A stretch of DNA of 23,370 bases, from contig JALKBU010000821.1 in NCBI GenBank assembly GCA_023091735.1, positions 1 to 23,370 on the forward strand, read 5' to 3'. Both the position numbers and the translations under genes were made by a program. The DNA comes from Trichomonas tenax. Lineage: Eukaryota; Parabasalia; Trichomonadida; Trichomonadidae. Below, piece after piece: positions 1 through 7,954 of the stretch. Position 1 is the first letter of the stretch. Each line of letters opens with the position of its first letter. The notes under the pieces were generated by a model. That model ran no database searches and was not told the origin of the DNA. It saw only the letters and a program-made list of their open reading frames with translations.

Positions 1-2
1 AC

Positions 3-98
3 ATTCATTCAGTTTACGGAAACACTGCCGACACTGGTTCAGGTACTGATTACATGCCTCCATACATTACTGTTTACACGTGGTATAGGGTTTATTAA
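3..98 (+). pseudogene. Tail-collar-like C-terminal fragment, copy 1
   Basis: The frame starting at base 3 is open from the window edge to a TAA at 96-98. It encodes 31 residues with a Gly/Thr/Asp-rich run, then MPPYITVY, then a Trp and a terminal Tyr. The PPY-x-x-VY-x-W pattern just before the stop is the usual end of phage tail-collar/tail-fibre proteins. The 5' part lies outside the window, so this could be the end of an intact gene, but the near-identical truncated copy at 445-540 makes duplication debris more likely. Family assignment is by eye. A source in a virus-like mobile element is inference. Confidence 0.45.
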
Positions 99-161
99 AT
101 AAGTTTATGTTAAAATTATTTTTCAAAATTTCTTACCCCATTTTCTTTTCGCTTTCTTTTC

Positions 162-181
162 TTAGTTAGTTAGTTAGTTAG
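162..181 (+). repeat. TTAG tetranucleotide microsatellite
   Basis: Five consecutive TTAG units follow a TTTCGCTTTCTTTTC tract. Shorter runs of the same unit recur near 693 and 806 in the duplicated block. Confidence 0.85.
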
Positions 182-331
182 TCATAAATTATTTTCAAAA
201 CTGAATACATTTTATAAAGTCATAATTTTTAAAATAAAATTAACGTTAGTTTTGTAAGTAATTCAAAAATTTATTTTCTATATGGGGGAACCTAACTTGT
301 AAAACTATTTTTGTCGTAAATATATTTAAAT

Positions 332-378
332 AGATGTTCGCAGAAGTCACGGCGCAGTCGTGACGAATGCGAACATCT
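332..378. repeat. Hairpin with 11-bp outer stem
   Basis: AGATGTTCGCA (332-342) pairs perfectly with 368-378. An inner 6-bp stem, GTCACG/CGTGAC (346-351/359-364), is separated from the outer stem by unpaired GAA on both sides. The outer 11 bases are identical to those of the hairpin at 1016-1062, whereas the inner stem differs. ATTACTAACT follows at 380-389. Confidence 0.8.
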
Positions 379-423
379 AATTACTAACTGACGCGGCGAA
401 GCCGAGGATAGTGCGAACATCCC

Positions 424-540
424 ATTACTAACTCAGGAAGTCACATTCATTCAGTTTACGGAAACACTGCCGACACCGGTTCAGGTACTGATTACATGCC
501 TCCATACATGACTGTTTACGCATGGTATAGGGTTTATTAA
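424..540 (+). pseudogene. Tail-collar-like C-terminal fragment, copy 2
   Basis: This is a second copy of the 3-98 segment, nearly base-for-base, ending with TAA at 538-540. Upstream the frame stays open only to a TAG at 409-411. The copy is therefore a 5'-truncated gene end of about 42 codons whose upstream edge lies in a hairpin-associated repeat. The extra residues seen here include a His-x-His-Ser step before the Gly/Thr-rich run, which also suits collar domains. The two copies differ at a few codons, including a conservative ATT/ATG change and ACG/GCA. Function as a protein is unlikely; it is probably element debris. Confidence 0.45.
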
Positions 541-1015
541 ATAAGTTTATGTTAAAATTTTTTCAAAAAACTGAACTCATAAATCCTAATCTTGACTTAT
601 AAAGTAACGTAAAATATTAAATTTCTCTCATAACCACTAAAATTAATTTTCAAATTTCTTACTTCATAAATTTCTTTCGCTTTCTTTTCTTAGTTAGTTA
701 GTTTGTCATAAATTATTTTTTCAAAAACTGAATAAATTTCTCTCATAACCACTAAAATTATTTTTCAAAATTTCCTTACCCTCATTTCTTTCGCTTTCTT
801 TCATTAGTTAGTTAGTTAGTTTGTCATAAATTATTTTAAAAACTGATTTTATAAAGTCATTAGTTTCAAAATAAATTTTAACGTTAATTTGTAAGTAATT
901 TCAAATTTTATTTTCTATATGGGGGACCCTAACTTTGTAAAATTAACTCTATCGTAAATATTAGTATTAATAAATTATTCGTTTTGTAATTTGTGTTTTC
1001 GGTAATTATATAAAA

Positions 1016-1062
1016 AGATGTTCGCAGAACTCGAGGCGTAGACTCGAGTTCTGCGAACATCT
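1016..1062. repeat. Perfect 20-bp hairpin
   Basis: Bases 1016-1035 are the exact reverse complement of 1043-1062, with a 7-nt loop (GCGTAGA). The outer 11 bases match the 332-378 hairpin. ATTACTAACT follows at 1064-1073, as it does beside the first hairpin and again at 424-433. On the minus strand the hairpin lies immediately downstream of the stop codon of the broken coiled-coil gene, so it could be a 3' end structure of that gene or an element-boundary signal. Confidence 0.85.
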
Positions 1063-1071
1063 TATTACTAA

Positions 1072-1690
1072 CTACATTTTACTTAATTCTTTGTTCAAAT
1101 TTAATATCGACATCTGAAGTAACGTAAGCGTAACCTCTGCAGCATCTGTTTTTGTTGTTACTGATTTCAAACGTTCCTCTGCATCAATGAGAACAAAGTT
1201 GATCTGATCTGTTTTAATCTTCAATGCATTCAATAACTCGGTCGCTTGATCGATGAATTGCTGAATTGTTTTTGAATCTTCCCATAACTTCTTTATTTTC
1301 TCTAAATACTCGGCGAATCGTTCGTCAGTCAATATTGTTTCAACAGGAATGTTATTTATATATTGCAAATTTCTGATGGCTCTGTATTATGAAATCCAAA
1401 ATTATACTTCATGCCGTTCTTGTTAAATTCCGTTTCAAAAACGCCAGCACCTGTTGCACTAACATTCCACGGTTCAAATAATGTGAAATACAGTGTGCAT
1501 ATATATTTTGTTTTCAAAGATTTATGGAAATGAGGTTCTACTAGTTCATTTCATTCAACACATCTCTGTTCTTTATGAGATGGATTGGAACCGCTTCATT
1601 TCAAAAGTTTTCTAGAATATTCATTCATAATAAGATAGTTGTTTGTCATGTAAAATTTGTTTTGACATGTAAGATAATTATTTTCTTGAT
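1072..1690 (-). pseudogene. Broken gene with beta-rich part and coiled-coil C-terminus
   Basis: The last 98 codons (1368-1072) encode a helical, heptad-like segment rich in Leu, Ile, Lys, Glu and Thr that ends at TAG 1072-1074. Just upstream, another minus-strand frame is open from about 1605 to about 1372, and it reads like a folded domain (for example FEPWNVSATGAGVFETEF) before meeting a stop beside the start of the coiled-coil frame. One frameshift is therefore needed to join them. Further upstream an in-frame TGA near 1600 and a TAG near 1687 interrupt protein-like sequence. A beta-rich part followed by a shaft-like coiled coil resembles phage fibre or adhesin architecture, and tail-collar ends lie next door, but I cannot name the family. 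The degraded state is clear; the identity is not. Confidence 0.55.
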
Positions 1691-1693
1691 ACT

Positions 1694-1936
1694 ATGGCTG
1701 AAACATGCAGTGTCAATACAAGTTCTGTTAAGTCAGATGAATCATCGACATCGCAGAGCAATTTCGTAGAATTACAAAACTGGTGCAACAAGTCTCTTGA
1801 ACAACTTGATTTTTCATGTGTCCTTCTGTCACAATGCCTGGACAGTGATTTGAATGATCTCAAACGGCAAAGTGCAGTTCTCAATCAATGTCTTGAAACT
1901 GTTTATGAACTTCGTTCGAAATTAGAAAGTCAATAA
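1694..1936 (+). CDS. Small helical protein, unknown function
   Basis: This is an 80-residue reading frame from ATG to TAA. The N-terminal 22 residues are Ser/Thr-rich and probably disordered. Residues 24-80 form one or two amphipathic helices with Leu/Val/Cys at hydrophobic positions, and the end is charged (ELRSKLESQ). Four cysteines occur among the helices. The size and architecture recall small coiled-coil subunits of tethering or kinetochore complexes (BLOC/BORC-like, Mis12-like), but no diagnostic motif supports a specific name. No clear TCA initiator is seen before the ATG; TTGACATGTAA lies at 1662-1672. A minus-strand frame (1678-1884) overlaps it but has less protein-like composition. 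I prefer the plus frame with moderate confidence. Confidence 0.5.
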   Translation: MAETCSVNTSSVKSDESSTSQSNFVELQNWCNKSLEQLDFSCVLLSQCLDSDLNDLKRQSAVLNQCLETVYELRSKLESQ

Positions 1937-3265
1937 CAAACAAAATTCGCGCACTATACAATAACATTCATTACCAACTTATCTATATAATTACCCACTG
2001 ACTGCAATAGATCATTCTCGATTAACATTTCACAAAAAACAAATTTTCATATTGTGCTTTTAATGTTTCAATTACACACAAAATATTAATTCTCGAAAAA
2101 GATTCTTATCTCGGTAACTGATATATTTATCAAAATTTAAATATCCATGAATACTAGCCATTATACATGAAGAAATAAATGATGCCCCAAGGTGGCTACT
2201 CTTGTTGTCAAATATGTTGAAATGTTCTTAAAAAATATATCACGATAGAAGTTTTTCATTATAAACCTACAGCTTTCTAGCTTAATTATAACTAACCACG
2301 GCGGCCACTACTGATTATGCTTTTTATTGGATGGAAAGCAGAACAAAATATATATTCGATGATAAAAATTCTGTCTTGTTCGTGATTGCACCTTAAAATA
2401 TGAAAGCCATTGAGACATGTTACATAAACCGATAATGCTATTAGTAAACTTTAACGTTTTTTTGAACTGATAACATATTGTTTCTCGGTTTCTTGTTTGG
2501 AATCACTCAGTATACAACCCTGTTGATGTGATGATATATCATCTTTTAACCGAGATTGAGCACAATTGAAGCCGCAATTATTGGAGGCTGTTGATATGGA
2601 ATTCACTGTTTTCTTCATGTGAAATGGCATTACATATTATAGATGAAAATTATGTTGAAAACTTCAAAAATTATGAAAATCAAACTATCAGATCAAGAAA
2701 AGTGAACAAAAATTAATTCATTAGATTAAACTATATAGGGAGAATATAATTAAACAAGAAAAGTGAGAGGAACCGAAATTTTTTGATTGTCGATATATTT
2801 GAAAACTTAAAACGCAGCTAATCGTTAGAGTGTTTAACAATAAGCATCACGTATAATCCAGCAATCTTATTTTATATGAAATGGCCAGATAATGTGAACT
2901 TTTGGGTAGTCATCATCAATTTTTCTATAAAAACATAGCACAACACATACTAACTCCATGACAAACATTATTATTTATCTGATCATATCACATATATCAA
3001 CATCTAAACCTATCAATAAAAACATTGTAAAAAAATCATTCATTACATGACGATCAAAAAACAGAAAAAAATCAAAATGTTTGATATTTAGATTCACAAA
3101 GCCATGCAATGCTATGAACCACAAAAAAATGAGTTCATTTCTACCTAAAATCGTTTTAAACATGAAAATACGGGACTGCTATAAGAATAGAATATAAATA
3201 TGCAATAAAATGATATAAGTGAATAGAAAGACGGCTGATCAGAATTTTGTGATTAGATGGTCAGT
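1937..3265. other. Intergenic, AT-rich, no gene seen
   Basis: About 1.3 kb between the small helical gene and SCS-beta. Reading frames are short and compositionally unlike neighbouring genes. The longest, a 62-codon minus frame at 2975-3163, is Phe-rich from A/T runs and I do not accept it as a gene. No RNA gene or clear repeat was recognised. Confidence 0.6.
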
Positions 3266-3272
3266 TCACTTT
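3266..3272 (+). promoter_or_regulatory. Initiator (Inr) of the SCS-beta gene
   Basis: TCACTTT matches the trichomonad initiator TCA(+1)Y(T/A). Taking A3268 as +1 gives an 8-nt leader to the ATG at 3276, the short 5' UTR typical of trichomonads. This spacing decides the start codon in favour of 3276 over the upstream ATG at 3219. Confidence 0.7.
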
Positions 3273-3275
3273 AAT

Positions 3276-4505
3276 ATGCTTTCCAACGGAAGCTTTGCCC
3301 GTAACTTCAACATCCTTGAGTGGCAGTCCAAGGAAATCTGCGCTAAATTCAATGTCGCTGCTGGCATCAACCTTGTTGCTCGCACACCAGAAGAGGCTGC
3401 TGCTGCTTTCAAGAAGATGAACCTCCCAGCCGCCGTCATCAAGGCTCAGGTCTACTGCGGTGGCCGTGGCAAGGGCCATTGGAAGGAGACAGGCTTCAAG
3501 TCTGGTGTTCACTTCGTCAAGTCCGCTGATCAGGCTGCTCGCATCGCCAAGGAGATGCTCGGCAACCACCTCGTTACAAAGCAGACAGGTGCTGATGGCC
3601 TCCTCTGCCAGGCTGTCATGCTCTCCGACCCAGTCGAGGTCAAGCGTGAGCTCTACTTCGCTATCCTTCTCGACCGCCAGACACAGTCCCCAGTCGTCAT
3701 TGCTTCAACAGAGGGTGGTGTTGAGATCGAAGAGGTTGCTGCTAAGACACCAGAGAAGATCCACAAGTTCGTCCTTGATGGTGTTGAGGGCATCACACGT
3801 GATGTTGCTGTCAACATCTCCAAGAAGCTCGGCCTTACAGGCGCTGCTTACGAGAACGGTGTCGAGGAAATGCAGAAGCTCTGGAAGCTCTTCGTCGGCA
3901 CAGATGCGACACAGGTCGAAGTTAACCCACTCGCTGAGACAACAGACGGCCGCATCATCACAGTCGACTCCAAGTTCAACTTCGATGACTCCGCTCACTA
4001 CCGCCAGAAGCAGATCTTCGGCTACCGTGATCTCAAGGAAGTCAACCCACTCGAAATCCGTGCTGAGAAGTATGGTCTTAACTACGTCCCACTCGATGGT
4101 AACGTCGCTTGCCTCGTTAACGGTGCTGGCCTTGCTATGGCTACAATGGATGTCATCAAGATCGCTGGTGGTGAACCAGCTAACTTCCTCGACCTCGGTG
4201 GTGGTGCTTCTGAGGCTGCTGTTACAGAGGGCTTCATGATCATTTCCTCCCAGAAGAACGTTAAGGCTATTCTTGTCAACATTTTCGGTGGTATCGTCCG
4301 CTGCGACATGGTCGCTGCTGGTGTCATCGCCGCCTTCAAGAAGGTTGGCCTTCAGGTCCCACTCGTTGTCCGTCTCGAGGGTACAAACGTCGATGCCGGC
4401 AAGAAGCTCCTCCGCGAGTCTGGCCTTCCAATCATCCCAGCTGACAACCTTACAGATGCTGGTATCAAGGCCGTTGCTGCTGCCAGGGGCGAGAAGCTTA
4501 TCTAA
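3276..4505 (+). CDS. Succinyl-CoA synthetase (succinate thiokinase) beta subunit, hydrogenosomal
   Basis: The 409-residue product interconverts succinyl-CoA plus ADP (or GDP) and phosphate with succinate, CoA and ATP/GTP, together with the alpha subunit. In trichomonads this makes ATP inside the hydrogenosome. Visible features: an ATP-grasp half (about 20-240) with the nucleotide-loop motif GGRGKG (62-67) and metal-site EVNPLAETTDG (215-225), then the CoA-ligase half with GAGLAMATMD (283-292), LGGGA (307-311) and NIFGGIVRCD (335-344). The first residues, MLSNGSFARNF, form a short Ser/Arg leader of the hydrogenosomal type, probably cut near residue 11. Length is normal for the family. Codons end strongly in C, suggesting high expression. 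TAAA overlaps the stop, matching the trichomonad cleavage/polyadenylation signal. An upstream in-frame ATG (3219) precedes the Inr and would bury the leader, so I reject it. Confidence 0.95.
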   Translation: MLSNGSFARNFNILEWQSKEICAKFNVAAGINLVARTPEEAAAAFKKMNLPAAVIKAQVYCGGRGKGHWKETGFKSGVHFVKSADQAARIAKEMLGNHLVTKQTGADGLLCQAVMLSDPVEVKRELYFAILLDRQTQSPVVIASTEGGVEIEEVAAKTPEKIHKFVLDGVEGITRDVAVNISKKLGLTGAAYENGVEEMQKLWKLFVGTDATQVEVNPLAETTDGRIITVDSKFNFDDSAHYRQKQIFGYRDLKEVNPLEIRAEKYGLNYVPLDGNVACLVNGAGLAMATMDVIKIAGGEPANFLDLGGGASEAAVTEGFMIISSQKNVKAILVNIFGGIVRCDMVAAGVIAAFKKVGLQVPLVVRLEGTNVDAGKKLLRESGLPIIPADNLTDAGIKAVAAARGEKLI

Positions 4506-5284
4506 AGAATTTTGCTCATTAAATTCATAAACTGATTCACATTTTTTATTTTTATGAATTTATCTAATTCACATTAACATGTATATACGACATAAATAAA
4601 ACCAGGCGTTTGATTTTCGACTTGTAAGAAGTTTGACCAATGTATCCTATCTAAATTGGTGATAAATAGCCAATCATAATAGATTGAGAAAGAAAATCAG
4701 GCATCCGGCGATAGTGGCACAGCTACACCTGATGGCGTATGAAACAATAAGCGAATAATAAATGTTCTTCATCAGAATCTGCTATTTACAAACTGAATAC
4801 AATCTCCATACAAGTCAGAAACTTGTGACGTTAAAGATCACTTATAATAGCCAATACACCAAAACAAATTATTATTGATTTTATAAAAAATGGTTGAAAT
4901 ATAGATTTTCTGTTTGTCCGTATTTATATATATTCATAAATCGTTCGAAAATTCAAGATATGGGCCATTTTATGAAGCAAAATATTAAAACAAGAAGCTA
5001 ATTAATTTGATAGATCGTATTGTGACTGCAGGTTGCTCATGCAAAAGCTTTGACTACCATTAGAATGCTTAATTTTGAAGTTGATTTCAAATTGAATTAT
5101 CTGTTGCAAAAAAAAATCTAAATATAGGGATTTAATACCAACAACAAGACGATGCCTATGGTGTACAATAAATCTAGGCTTGATACAATGGCATAATTTT
5201 AAATTTGGAGACTTTGCCTGAAGCAAAGTTTACCCGATCAAATTTTGAAATAACGTATTTTTTGTCGAAGCAATTAGAACAATG
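4506..5284. other. Intergenic, AT-rich, no gene seen
   Basis: About 780 bp between SCS-beta and the IBD-like gene. A 74-codon minus frame (5002-5226) lacks any recognisable features. I see no RNA gene or long repeat. Confidence 0.6.
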
Positions 5285-5291
5285 TCACTTT
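5285..5291 (+). promoter_or_regulatory. Initiator (Inr) of the IBD-like gene
   Basis: TCACTTT, identical to the SCS-beta initiator, with A5287 as the likely +1. The leader to the main ATG (5302) would be 15 nt and contains another ATG at 5294. Confidence 0.65.
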
Positions 5292-5293
5292 TA

Positions 5294-5305
5294 ATGTTGT
5301 TATGA
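5294..5305 (+). CDS. Four-codon upstream ORF (Met-Leu-Leu-stop)
   Basis: ATG TTG TTA TGA lies between the predicted transcription start (5287) and the main ATG. Its stop codon overlaps the main start codon as ATGA (5302-5305), a termination-reinitiation geometry. It would be the first AUG of the transcript, so it may reduce or regulate translation of the downstream protein. Expression is inferred from the Inr position only. Confidence 0.4.
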   Translation: MLL

Positions 5306-6348
5306 AGTCGTTTGGTAAAGCATTATATGAAGACAACTCATTTCCTGGCGTTCACTGGAACATACTTCCAGAAGAGGACAGGGATGAGTTTTTGAGCCTC
5401 AGGGATAAGTTTTACGATGGATATAAAAAAGATAATTATCAGGAAATTCTTACAGAGCTTTACAAGTTTAATTATCGAAATCCTGAATATGTTGAAGAGC
5501 GATCTGTGATATCTGGAATAGCCTTTTGTGGTCCATATTTGCTGATAAATTTCAGACAACTCAAAAACGTTATTTGCAGATATAAATGTTCAATACAAAA
5601 CGGACTGAGCACGTTGGGATACATTCTAGAACCAAATTTGGCCACAAAATACAACATGATTCGATTATCGATGCCATCAGTCATAAATGATCCAATATTG
5701 GCAGAGAAATGGAAAAGTTATGGGTGTGGTAGCGATTCTAGGTTCTGTTTCTTAACTAGATTTGAAAAATTCACATTTCCAATCGAAACTGAAGAGAAAG
5801 AGGCCAATTCACAGGCTTCACCTACTATACAATACTCAAAGGATCTATTGAAGAAACCAATTGTCGTTAATGATCAAAGATTTAAAAAAATCGCCCCTCC
5901 TCCAAAATCTCCACTTCCTCCAAACGTATTCAACTTAGTGGTGGATCACCTTCCATATGAAGCAAACAAAACAGAAGAAAATGAGGAAGAGAAAACAAAT
6001 AAATTAGATTCAGATGATTCAGACGTTCTATCACTGGAGGAAAGGCTCGACAATCTCAACTTCGACATTGACCTCGAACAACGAAAGTATGAACACATTC
6101 CTGAAATGGATATGTCTAAAAATTTCAGAGTTCTAAGACCTTTTGATGATCAAAGCCTTTCTCAGCCATATTACAATACAATAGCTACTGCTGCCCCACC
6201 AGCTATAGAACAGACGACGCTTATCAACGATTTTGATGATCCTTATGTTAGATATGATTATGATTATTTTGAAGAACAATTCGGCGATCCAAACCAATTA
6301 ATTCGTGACACATCTGATTTAGATGATATATTCCGTGATTTAGCTTAA
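5302..6348 (+). CDS. Initiator-binding-domain (IBD) family-like protein, putative transcription factor
   Basis: The product has 348 residues. Residues 20-110 resemble the winged-helix initiator-binding domain of the trichomonad IBP39 family, which recognises Inr DNA. The best stretch is the hydrophobic strand and recognition-helix region YLLINFRQLKNVICRYKCS (79-97) followed by a Gln-Asn-Gly turn and a Leu-Gly-Tyr end. A conserved-looking Trp/Phe/Cys region (137-157) follows. The rest (about 160-348) is probably disordered: a Pro-rich linker with PPPKSPLPP (194-202), then a Glu/Asp-rich tail with aromatic DPYVRYDYDYFEE (309-321), suitable for an activation or RNA-polymerase-contact region. The family call rests on memory of the pattern, not alignment. 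The promoter has a strong Inr and a uORF overlaps its start. Confidence 0.6.
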   Translation: MKSFGKALYEDNSFPGVHWNILPEEDRDEFLSLRDKFYDGYKKDNYQEILTELYKFNYRNPEYVEERSVISGIAFCGPYLLINFRQLKNVICRYKCSIQNGLSTLGYILEPNLATKYNMIRLSMPSVINDPILAEKWKSYGCGSDSRFCFLTRFEKFTFPIETEEKEANSQASPTIQYSKDLLKKPIVVNDQRFKKIAPPPKSPLPPNVFNLVVDHLPYEANKTEENEEEKTNKLDSDDSDVLSLEERLDNLNFDIDLEQRKYEHIPEMDMSKNFRVLRPFDDQSLSQPYYNTIATAAPPAIEQTTLINDFDDPYVRYDYDYFEEQFGDPNQLIRDTSDLDDIFRDLA

Positions 6349-6680
6349 TGCTTTATTCCACTCACAAAGATTTTACTCAAGACTTTCGATGCTTCTCGCT
6401 AATCATTATAAGTGATAATTAATACTTCTTAAGGTGAACATATTTAAAAGAGTTGTACACTTCATTTTGATCCAGAAAAAAATGAAAAATCAATCTTTAG
6501 AGTTCAACTTTCAATGAATTTATTTAGAGTCTTGAAATCTGTCCACTTCATTAACTCTGGTACTTATGATGCCATGTGACATTGCATCAAGAAGAGGAAA
6601 TCAATTTTGGGTGAAAAGTTTTAGTCTTATAAATTTTTTCCATTCTGCAGAATTGACTATCTAAGATGGTTGGAAGGTGG
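6349..6680. other. Intergenic, no gene seen
   Basis: AT-rich sequence immediately after the IBD-like gene. No convincing frame, RNA or repeat is visible until the decayed coiled-coil relic begins. Confidence 0.5.
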
Positions 6681-6689
6681 GACAGCATC

Positions 6690-7086
6690 GACTTCTTCTT
6701 TGTTATAAATTGCGTTTCATAAATCAATTCCGACTAAATCATTGATAGAACTCAGTTTCTTCTGGAGCTGTTTATGTTCCTTTTTTCTAATGAGACTTTT
6801 TCTTAATTCCAGAAAAAATCAGTGTTAAAAGCAACAGGTTCTGCTGAGGTATTTGTTTTTCACGCGTATTTCGGTCGATTTCATTAATAATTTGAATTTG
6901 TATTCTTTTTCTTGAAAAACCATCTTCGGTATCGTAGATGTAGTTCTAAAGTTCTTTGATCATTGGTATTTTTGCTTTGATTTGAGTAAGGATTTCTTCT
7001 TGGAAAAGTCTCGCTTGTTTGTTCTCCTGGTTGAATTTTTCGATGTTTAATTTGCTTGGGTAATCTCTTCGTTGAGTTTTTCTCTT
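6690..7086 (-). pseudogene. Decayed coiled-coil protein relic
   Basis: The minus strand reads as protein-like Lys/Glu/Gln/Ile/Leu-rich sequence from 7086 downward, interrupted by an in-frame TAG at 6948-6946 and a stop at 6789-6787. Around 6800 the protein-like signal moves to another minus frame, giving KKEHKQLQKKLSSINDLVG and then further stops. A charged heptad-like pattern spread across frames with several stops is the expected look of a mutated coiled-coil gene. I cannot assign a family. The upstream end is probably near 7090; the downstream end is uncertain. Confidence 0.45.
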
Positions 7087-7372
7087 CTACTGTAAGAATT
7101 TCGAGATATATGATTTTAAAAATTTTTGGATTTGCTTAATTTGTATTTATTATTGTCGATATTCATAAAGCTATCGCGTGAAATTCAACACACACTATAG
7201 TGTTCTTTTTATACGACTTTTTGATGGAAAATTTAATCCTATTTCTTGTATTTAAAGATAAAATGGCCTAAAACCACTCTATATTGCATCTTCTCCGGAC
7301 GAAAAAGCATTCCCAATAGCGAATAAGCAAAAATCTTTGCTTTTTGGCGTTGAACACTTTGTTCTACAAAAC

Positions 7373-7379
7373 TCAAAAA
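7373..7379 (+). promoter_or_regulatory. Possible weak Inr before the Tudor-like gene
   Basis: TCAAAAA with A7375 as +1 would give a 19-nt leader to ATG 7394. It departs from the TCAY consensus at +2, so the call is tentative. Confidence 0.3.
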
Positions 7380-7393
7380 AAATCTAAAAAAAA

Positions 7394-7954
7394 ATGACTG
7401 AGGTTGACCAAGTCTCTCATCCCGATGTTTGGATGGAGAGAAGGATGGCGCTCGAAGAGAGAGCAATCAGTCATGAGAGGAATCGTGTGTCGAACGCGAT
7501 GAGCTCAGAATTAATATCAGCGAAACAAAGATTACTCTCAGAAGCGTGGGCAAGGATGCAGGAGCTGGTCGCGAGCGATAAGGCCAATGAGAATACATAC
7601 AAGCAGATCTGCCCACAGATATTCGGCGCTTTATCACAAAAATTTCCGAAAAAACGTTCAGCAAGAAAGCCTACGATACCTAAAATCGGCGTAAACGCCA
7701 CAAAACTACTCCTTAATGAAGCTTCCATCATCAACGACATGTGTGGAATACCACAGCCTTCGACAGACATTTATCAGCTCCAAGAAGGCACGAAACTGAT
7801 GATTACTGCGACCGGACAGAAGTGGGTCGTGAAAATACAGCACGTTCGCGACGAAATTTTCACTCTCACGTACTGCGATGGCTCTTCATCTCAATTATTA
7901 CAATCAGATATTGCGGCTTTTGGCCTTAAATTCACCGATATTCCTACTTACTAG
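7394..7954 (+). CDS. Helical protein with C-terminal Tudor-like domain
   Basis: The product has 186 residues. Residues 10-85 are mostly helical and charged (MERRMALEERAISHERNRV), likely a coiled coil. A basic linker follows (FPKKRSARKP, 84-93). The C-terminal part (about 128-178) has alternating beta-strand segments of Tudor/SH3-like spacing: EGTKLMITATGQKWVVKIQH, then EIFTLTYCDGSSSQL. Coiled coil plus Tudor-like barrel is seen in chromatin-reader subunits such as SGF29, but the aromatic-cage residues cannot be confirmed by eye, so no function is claimed. The start is the first ATG after an A-rich leader. The stop is TAG, and the gene converges on the Dymeclin-like gene. Confidence 0.7.
   Translation: MTEVDQVSHPDVWMERRMALEERAISHERNRVSNAMSSELISAKQRLLSEAWARMQELVASDKANENTYKQICPQIFGALSQKFPKKRSARKPTIPKIGVNATKLLLNEASIINDMCGIPQPSTDIYQLQEGTKLMITATGQKWVVKIQHVRDEIFTLTYCDGSSSQLLQSDIAAFGLKFTDIPTY

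Larger units (their letters stand above)
1..1070. repeat. Tandemly duplicated AT-rich repeat block with hairpins
   Basis: The block contains two large, imperfect direct repeats, beginning at 1 and at about 443. Each starts with the tail-collar fragment and continues through a pyrimidine-rich segment (TTTCGCTTTC, then TTAG units), a TATATGGGGG...CCTAACTT segment (near 280 and 916), and a hairpin (332-378 and 1016-1062). The TTTCGCTTTC plus TTAG segment occurs three times (near 148, 675 and 793), so the second unit holds a further internal duplication. No intact gene is visible. The block looks like rearranged ends of a mobile or virus-like element; no target-site duplication could be confirmed. 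Confidence 0.7.

Noticed and set aside
424..437. ACTAACTCAG resembling a trichomonad branchpoint/3' splice site
   Set aside because: The spacing and sequence differ from the ACTAACACACAG-type consensus, no matching 5' splice site was found, and the decamer ATTACTAACT repeats beside the hairpins where no exon follows.
1..1070. CRISPR-like array
   Set aside because: Repeats are long, irregular and few, without regularly spaced spacers, and the context is eukaryotic.
2975..3163. 62-codon minus frame rich in Phe
   Set aside because: Composition follows A/T runs, with no promoter or domain.
3219..3275. Upstream ATG extending SCS-beta by 19 residues
   Set aside because: It lies before the Inr and would hide the hydrogenosomal leader.
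3460..4239. 259-codon plus-strand frame inside SCS-beta
   Set aside because: It is out of frame with a strongly conserved enzyme; its Ser/Arg/Leu-rich composition is the expected shadow of C-ending codons.
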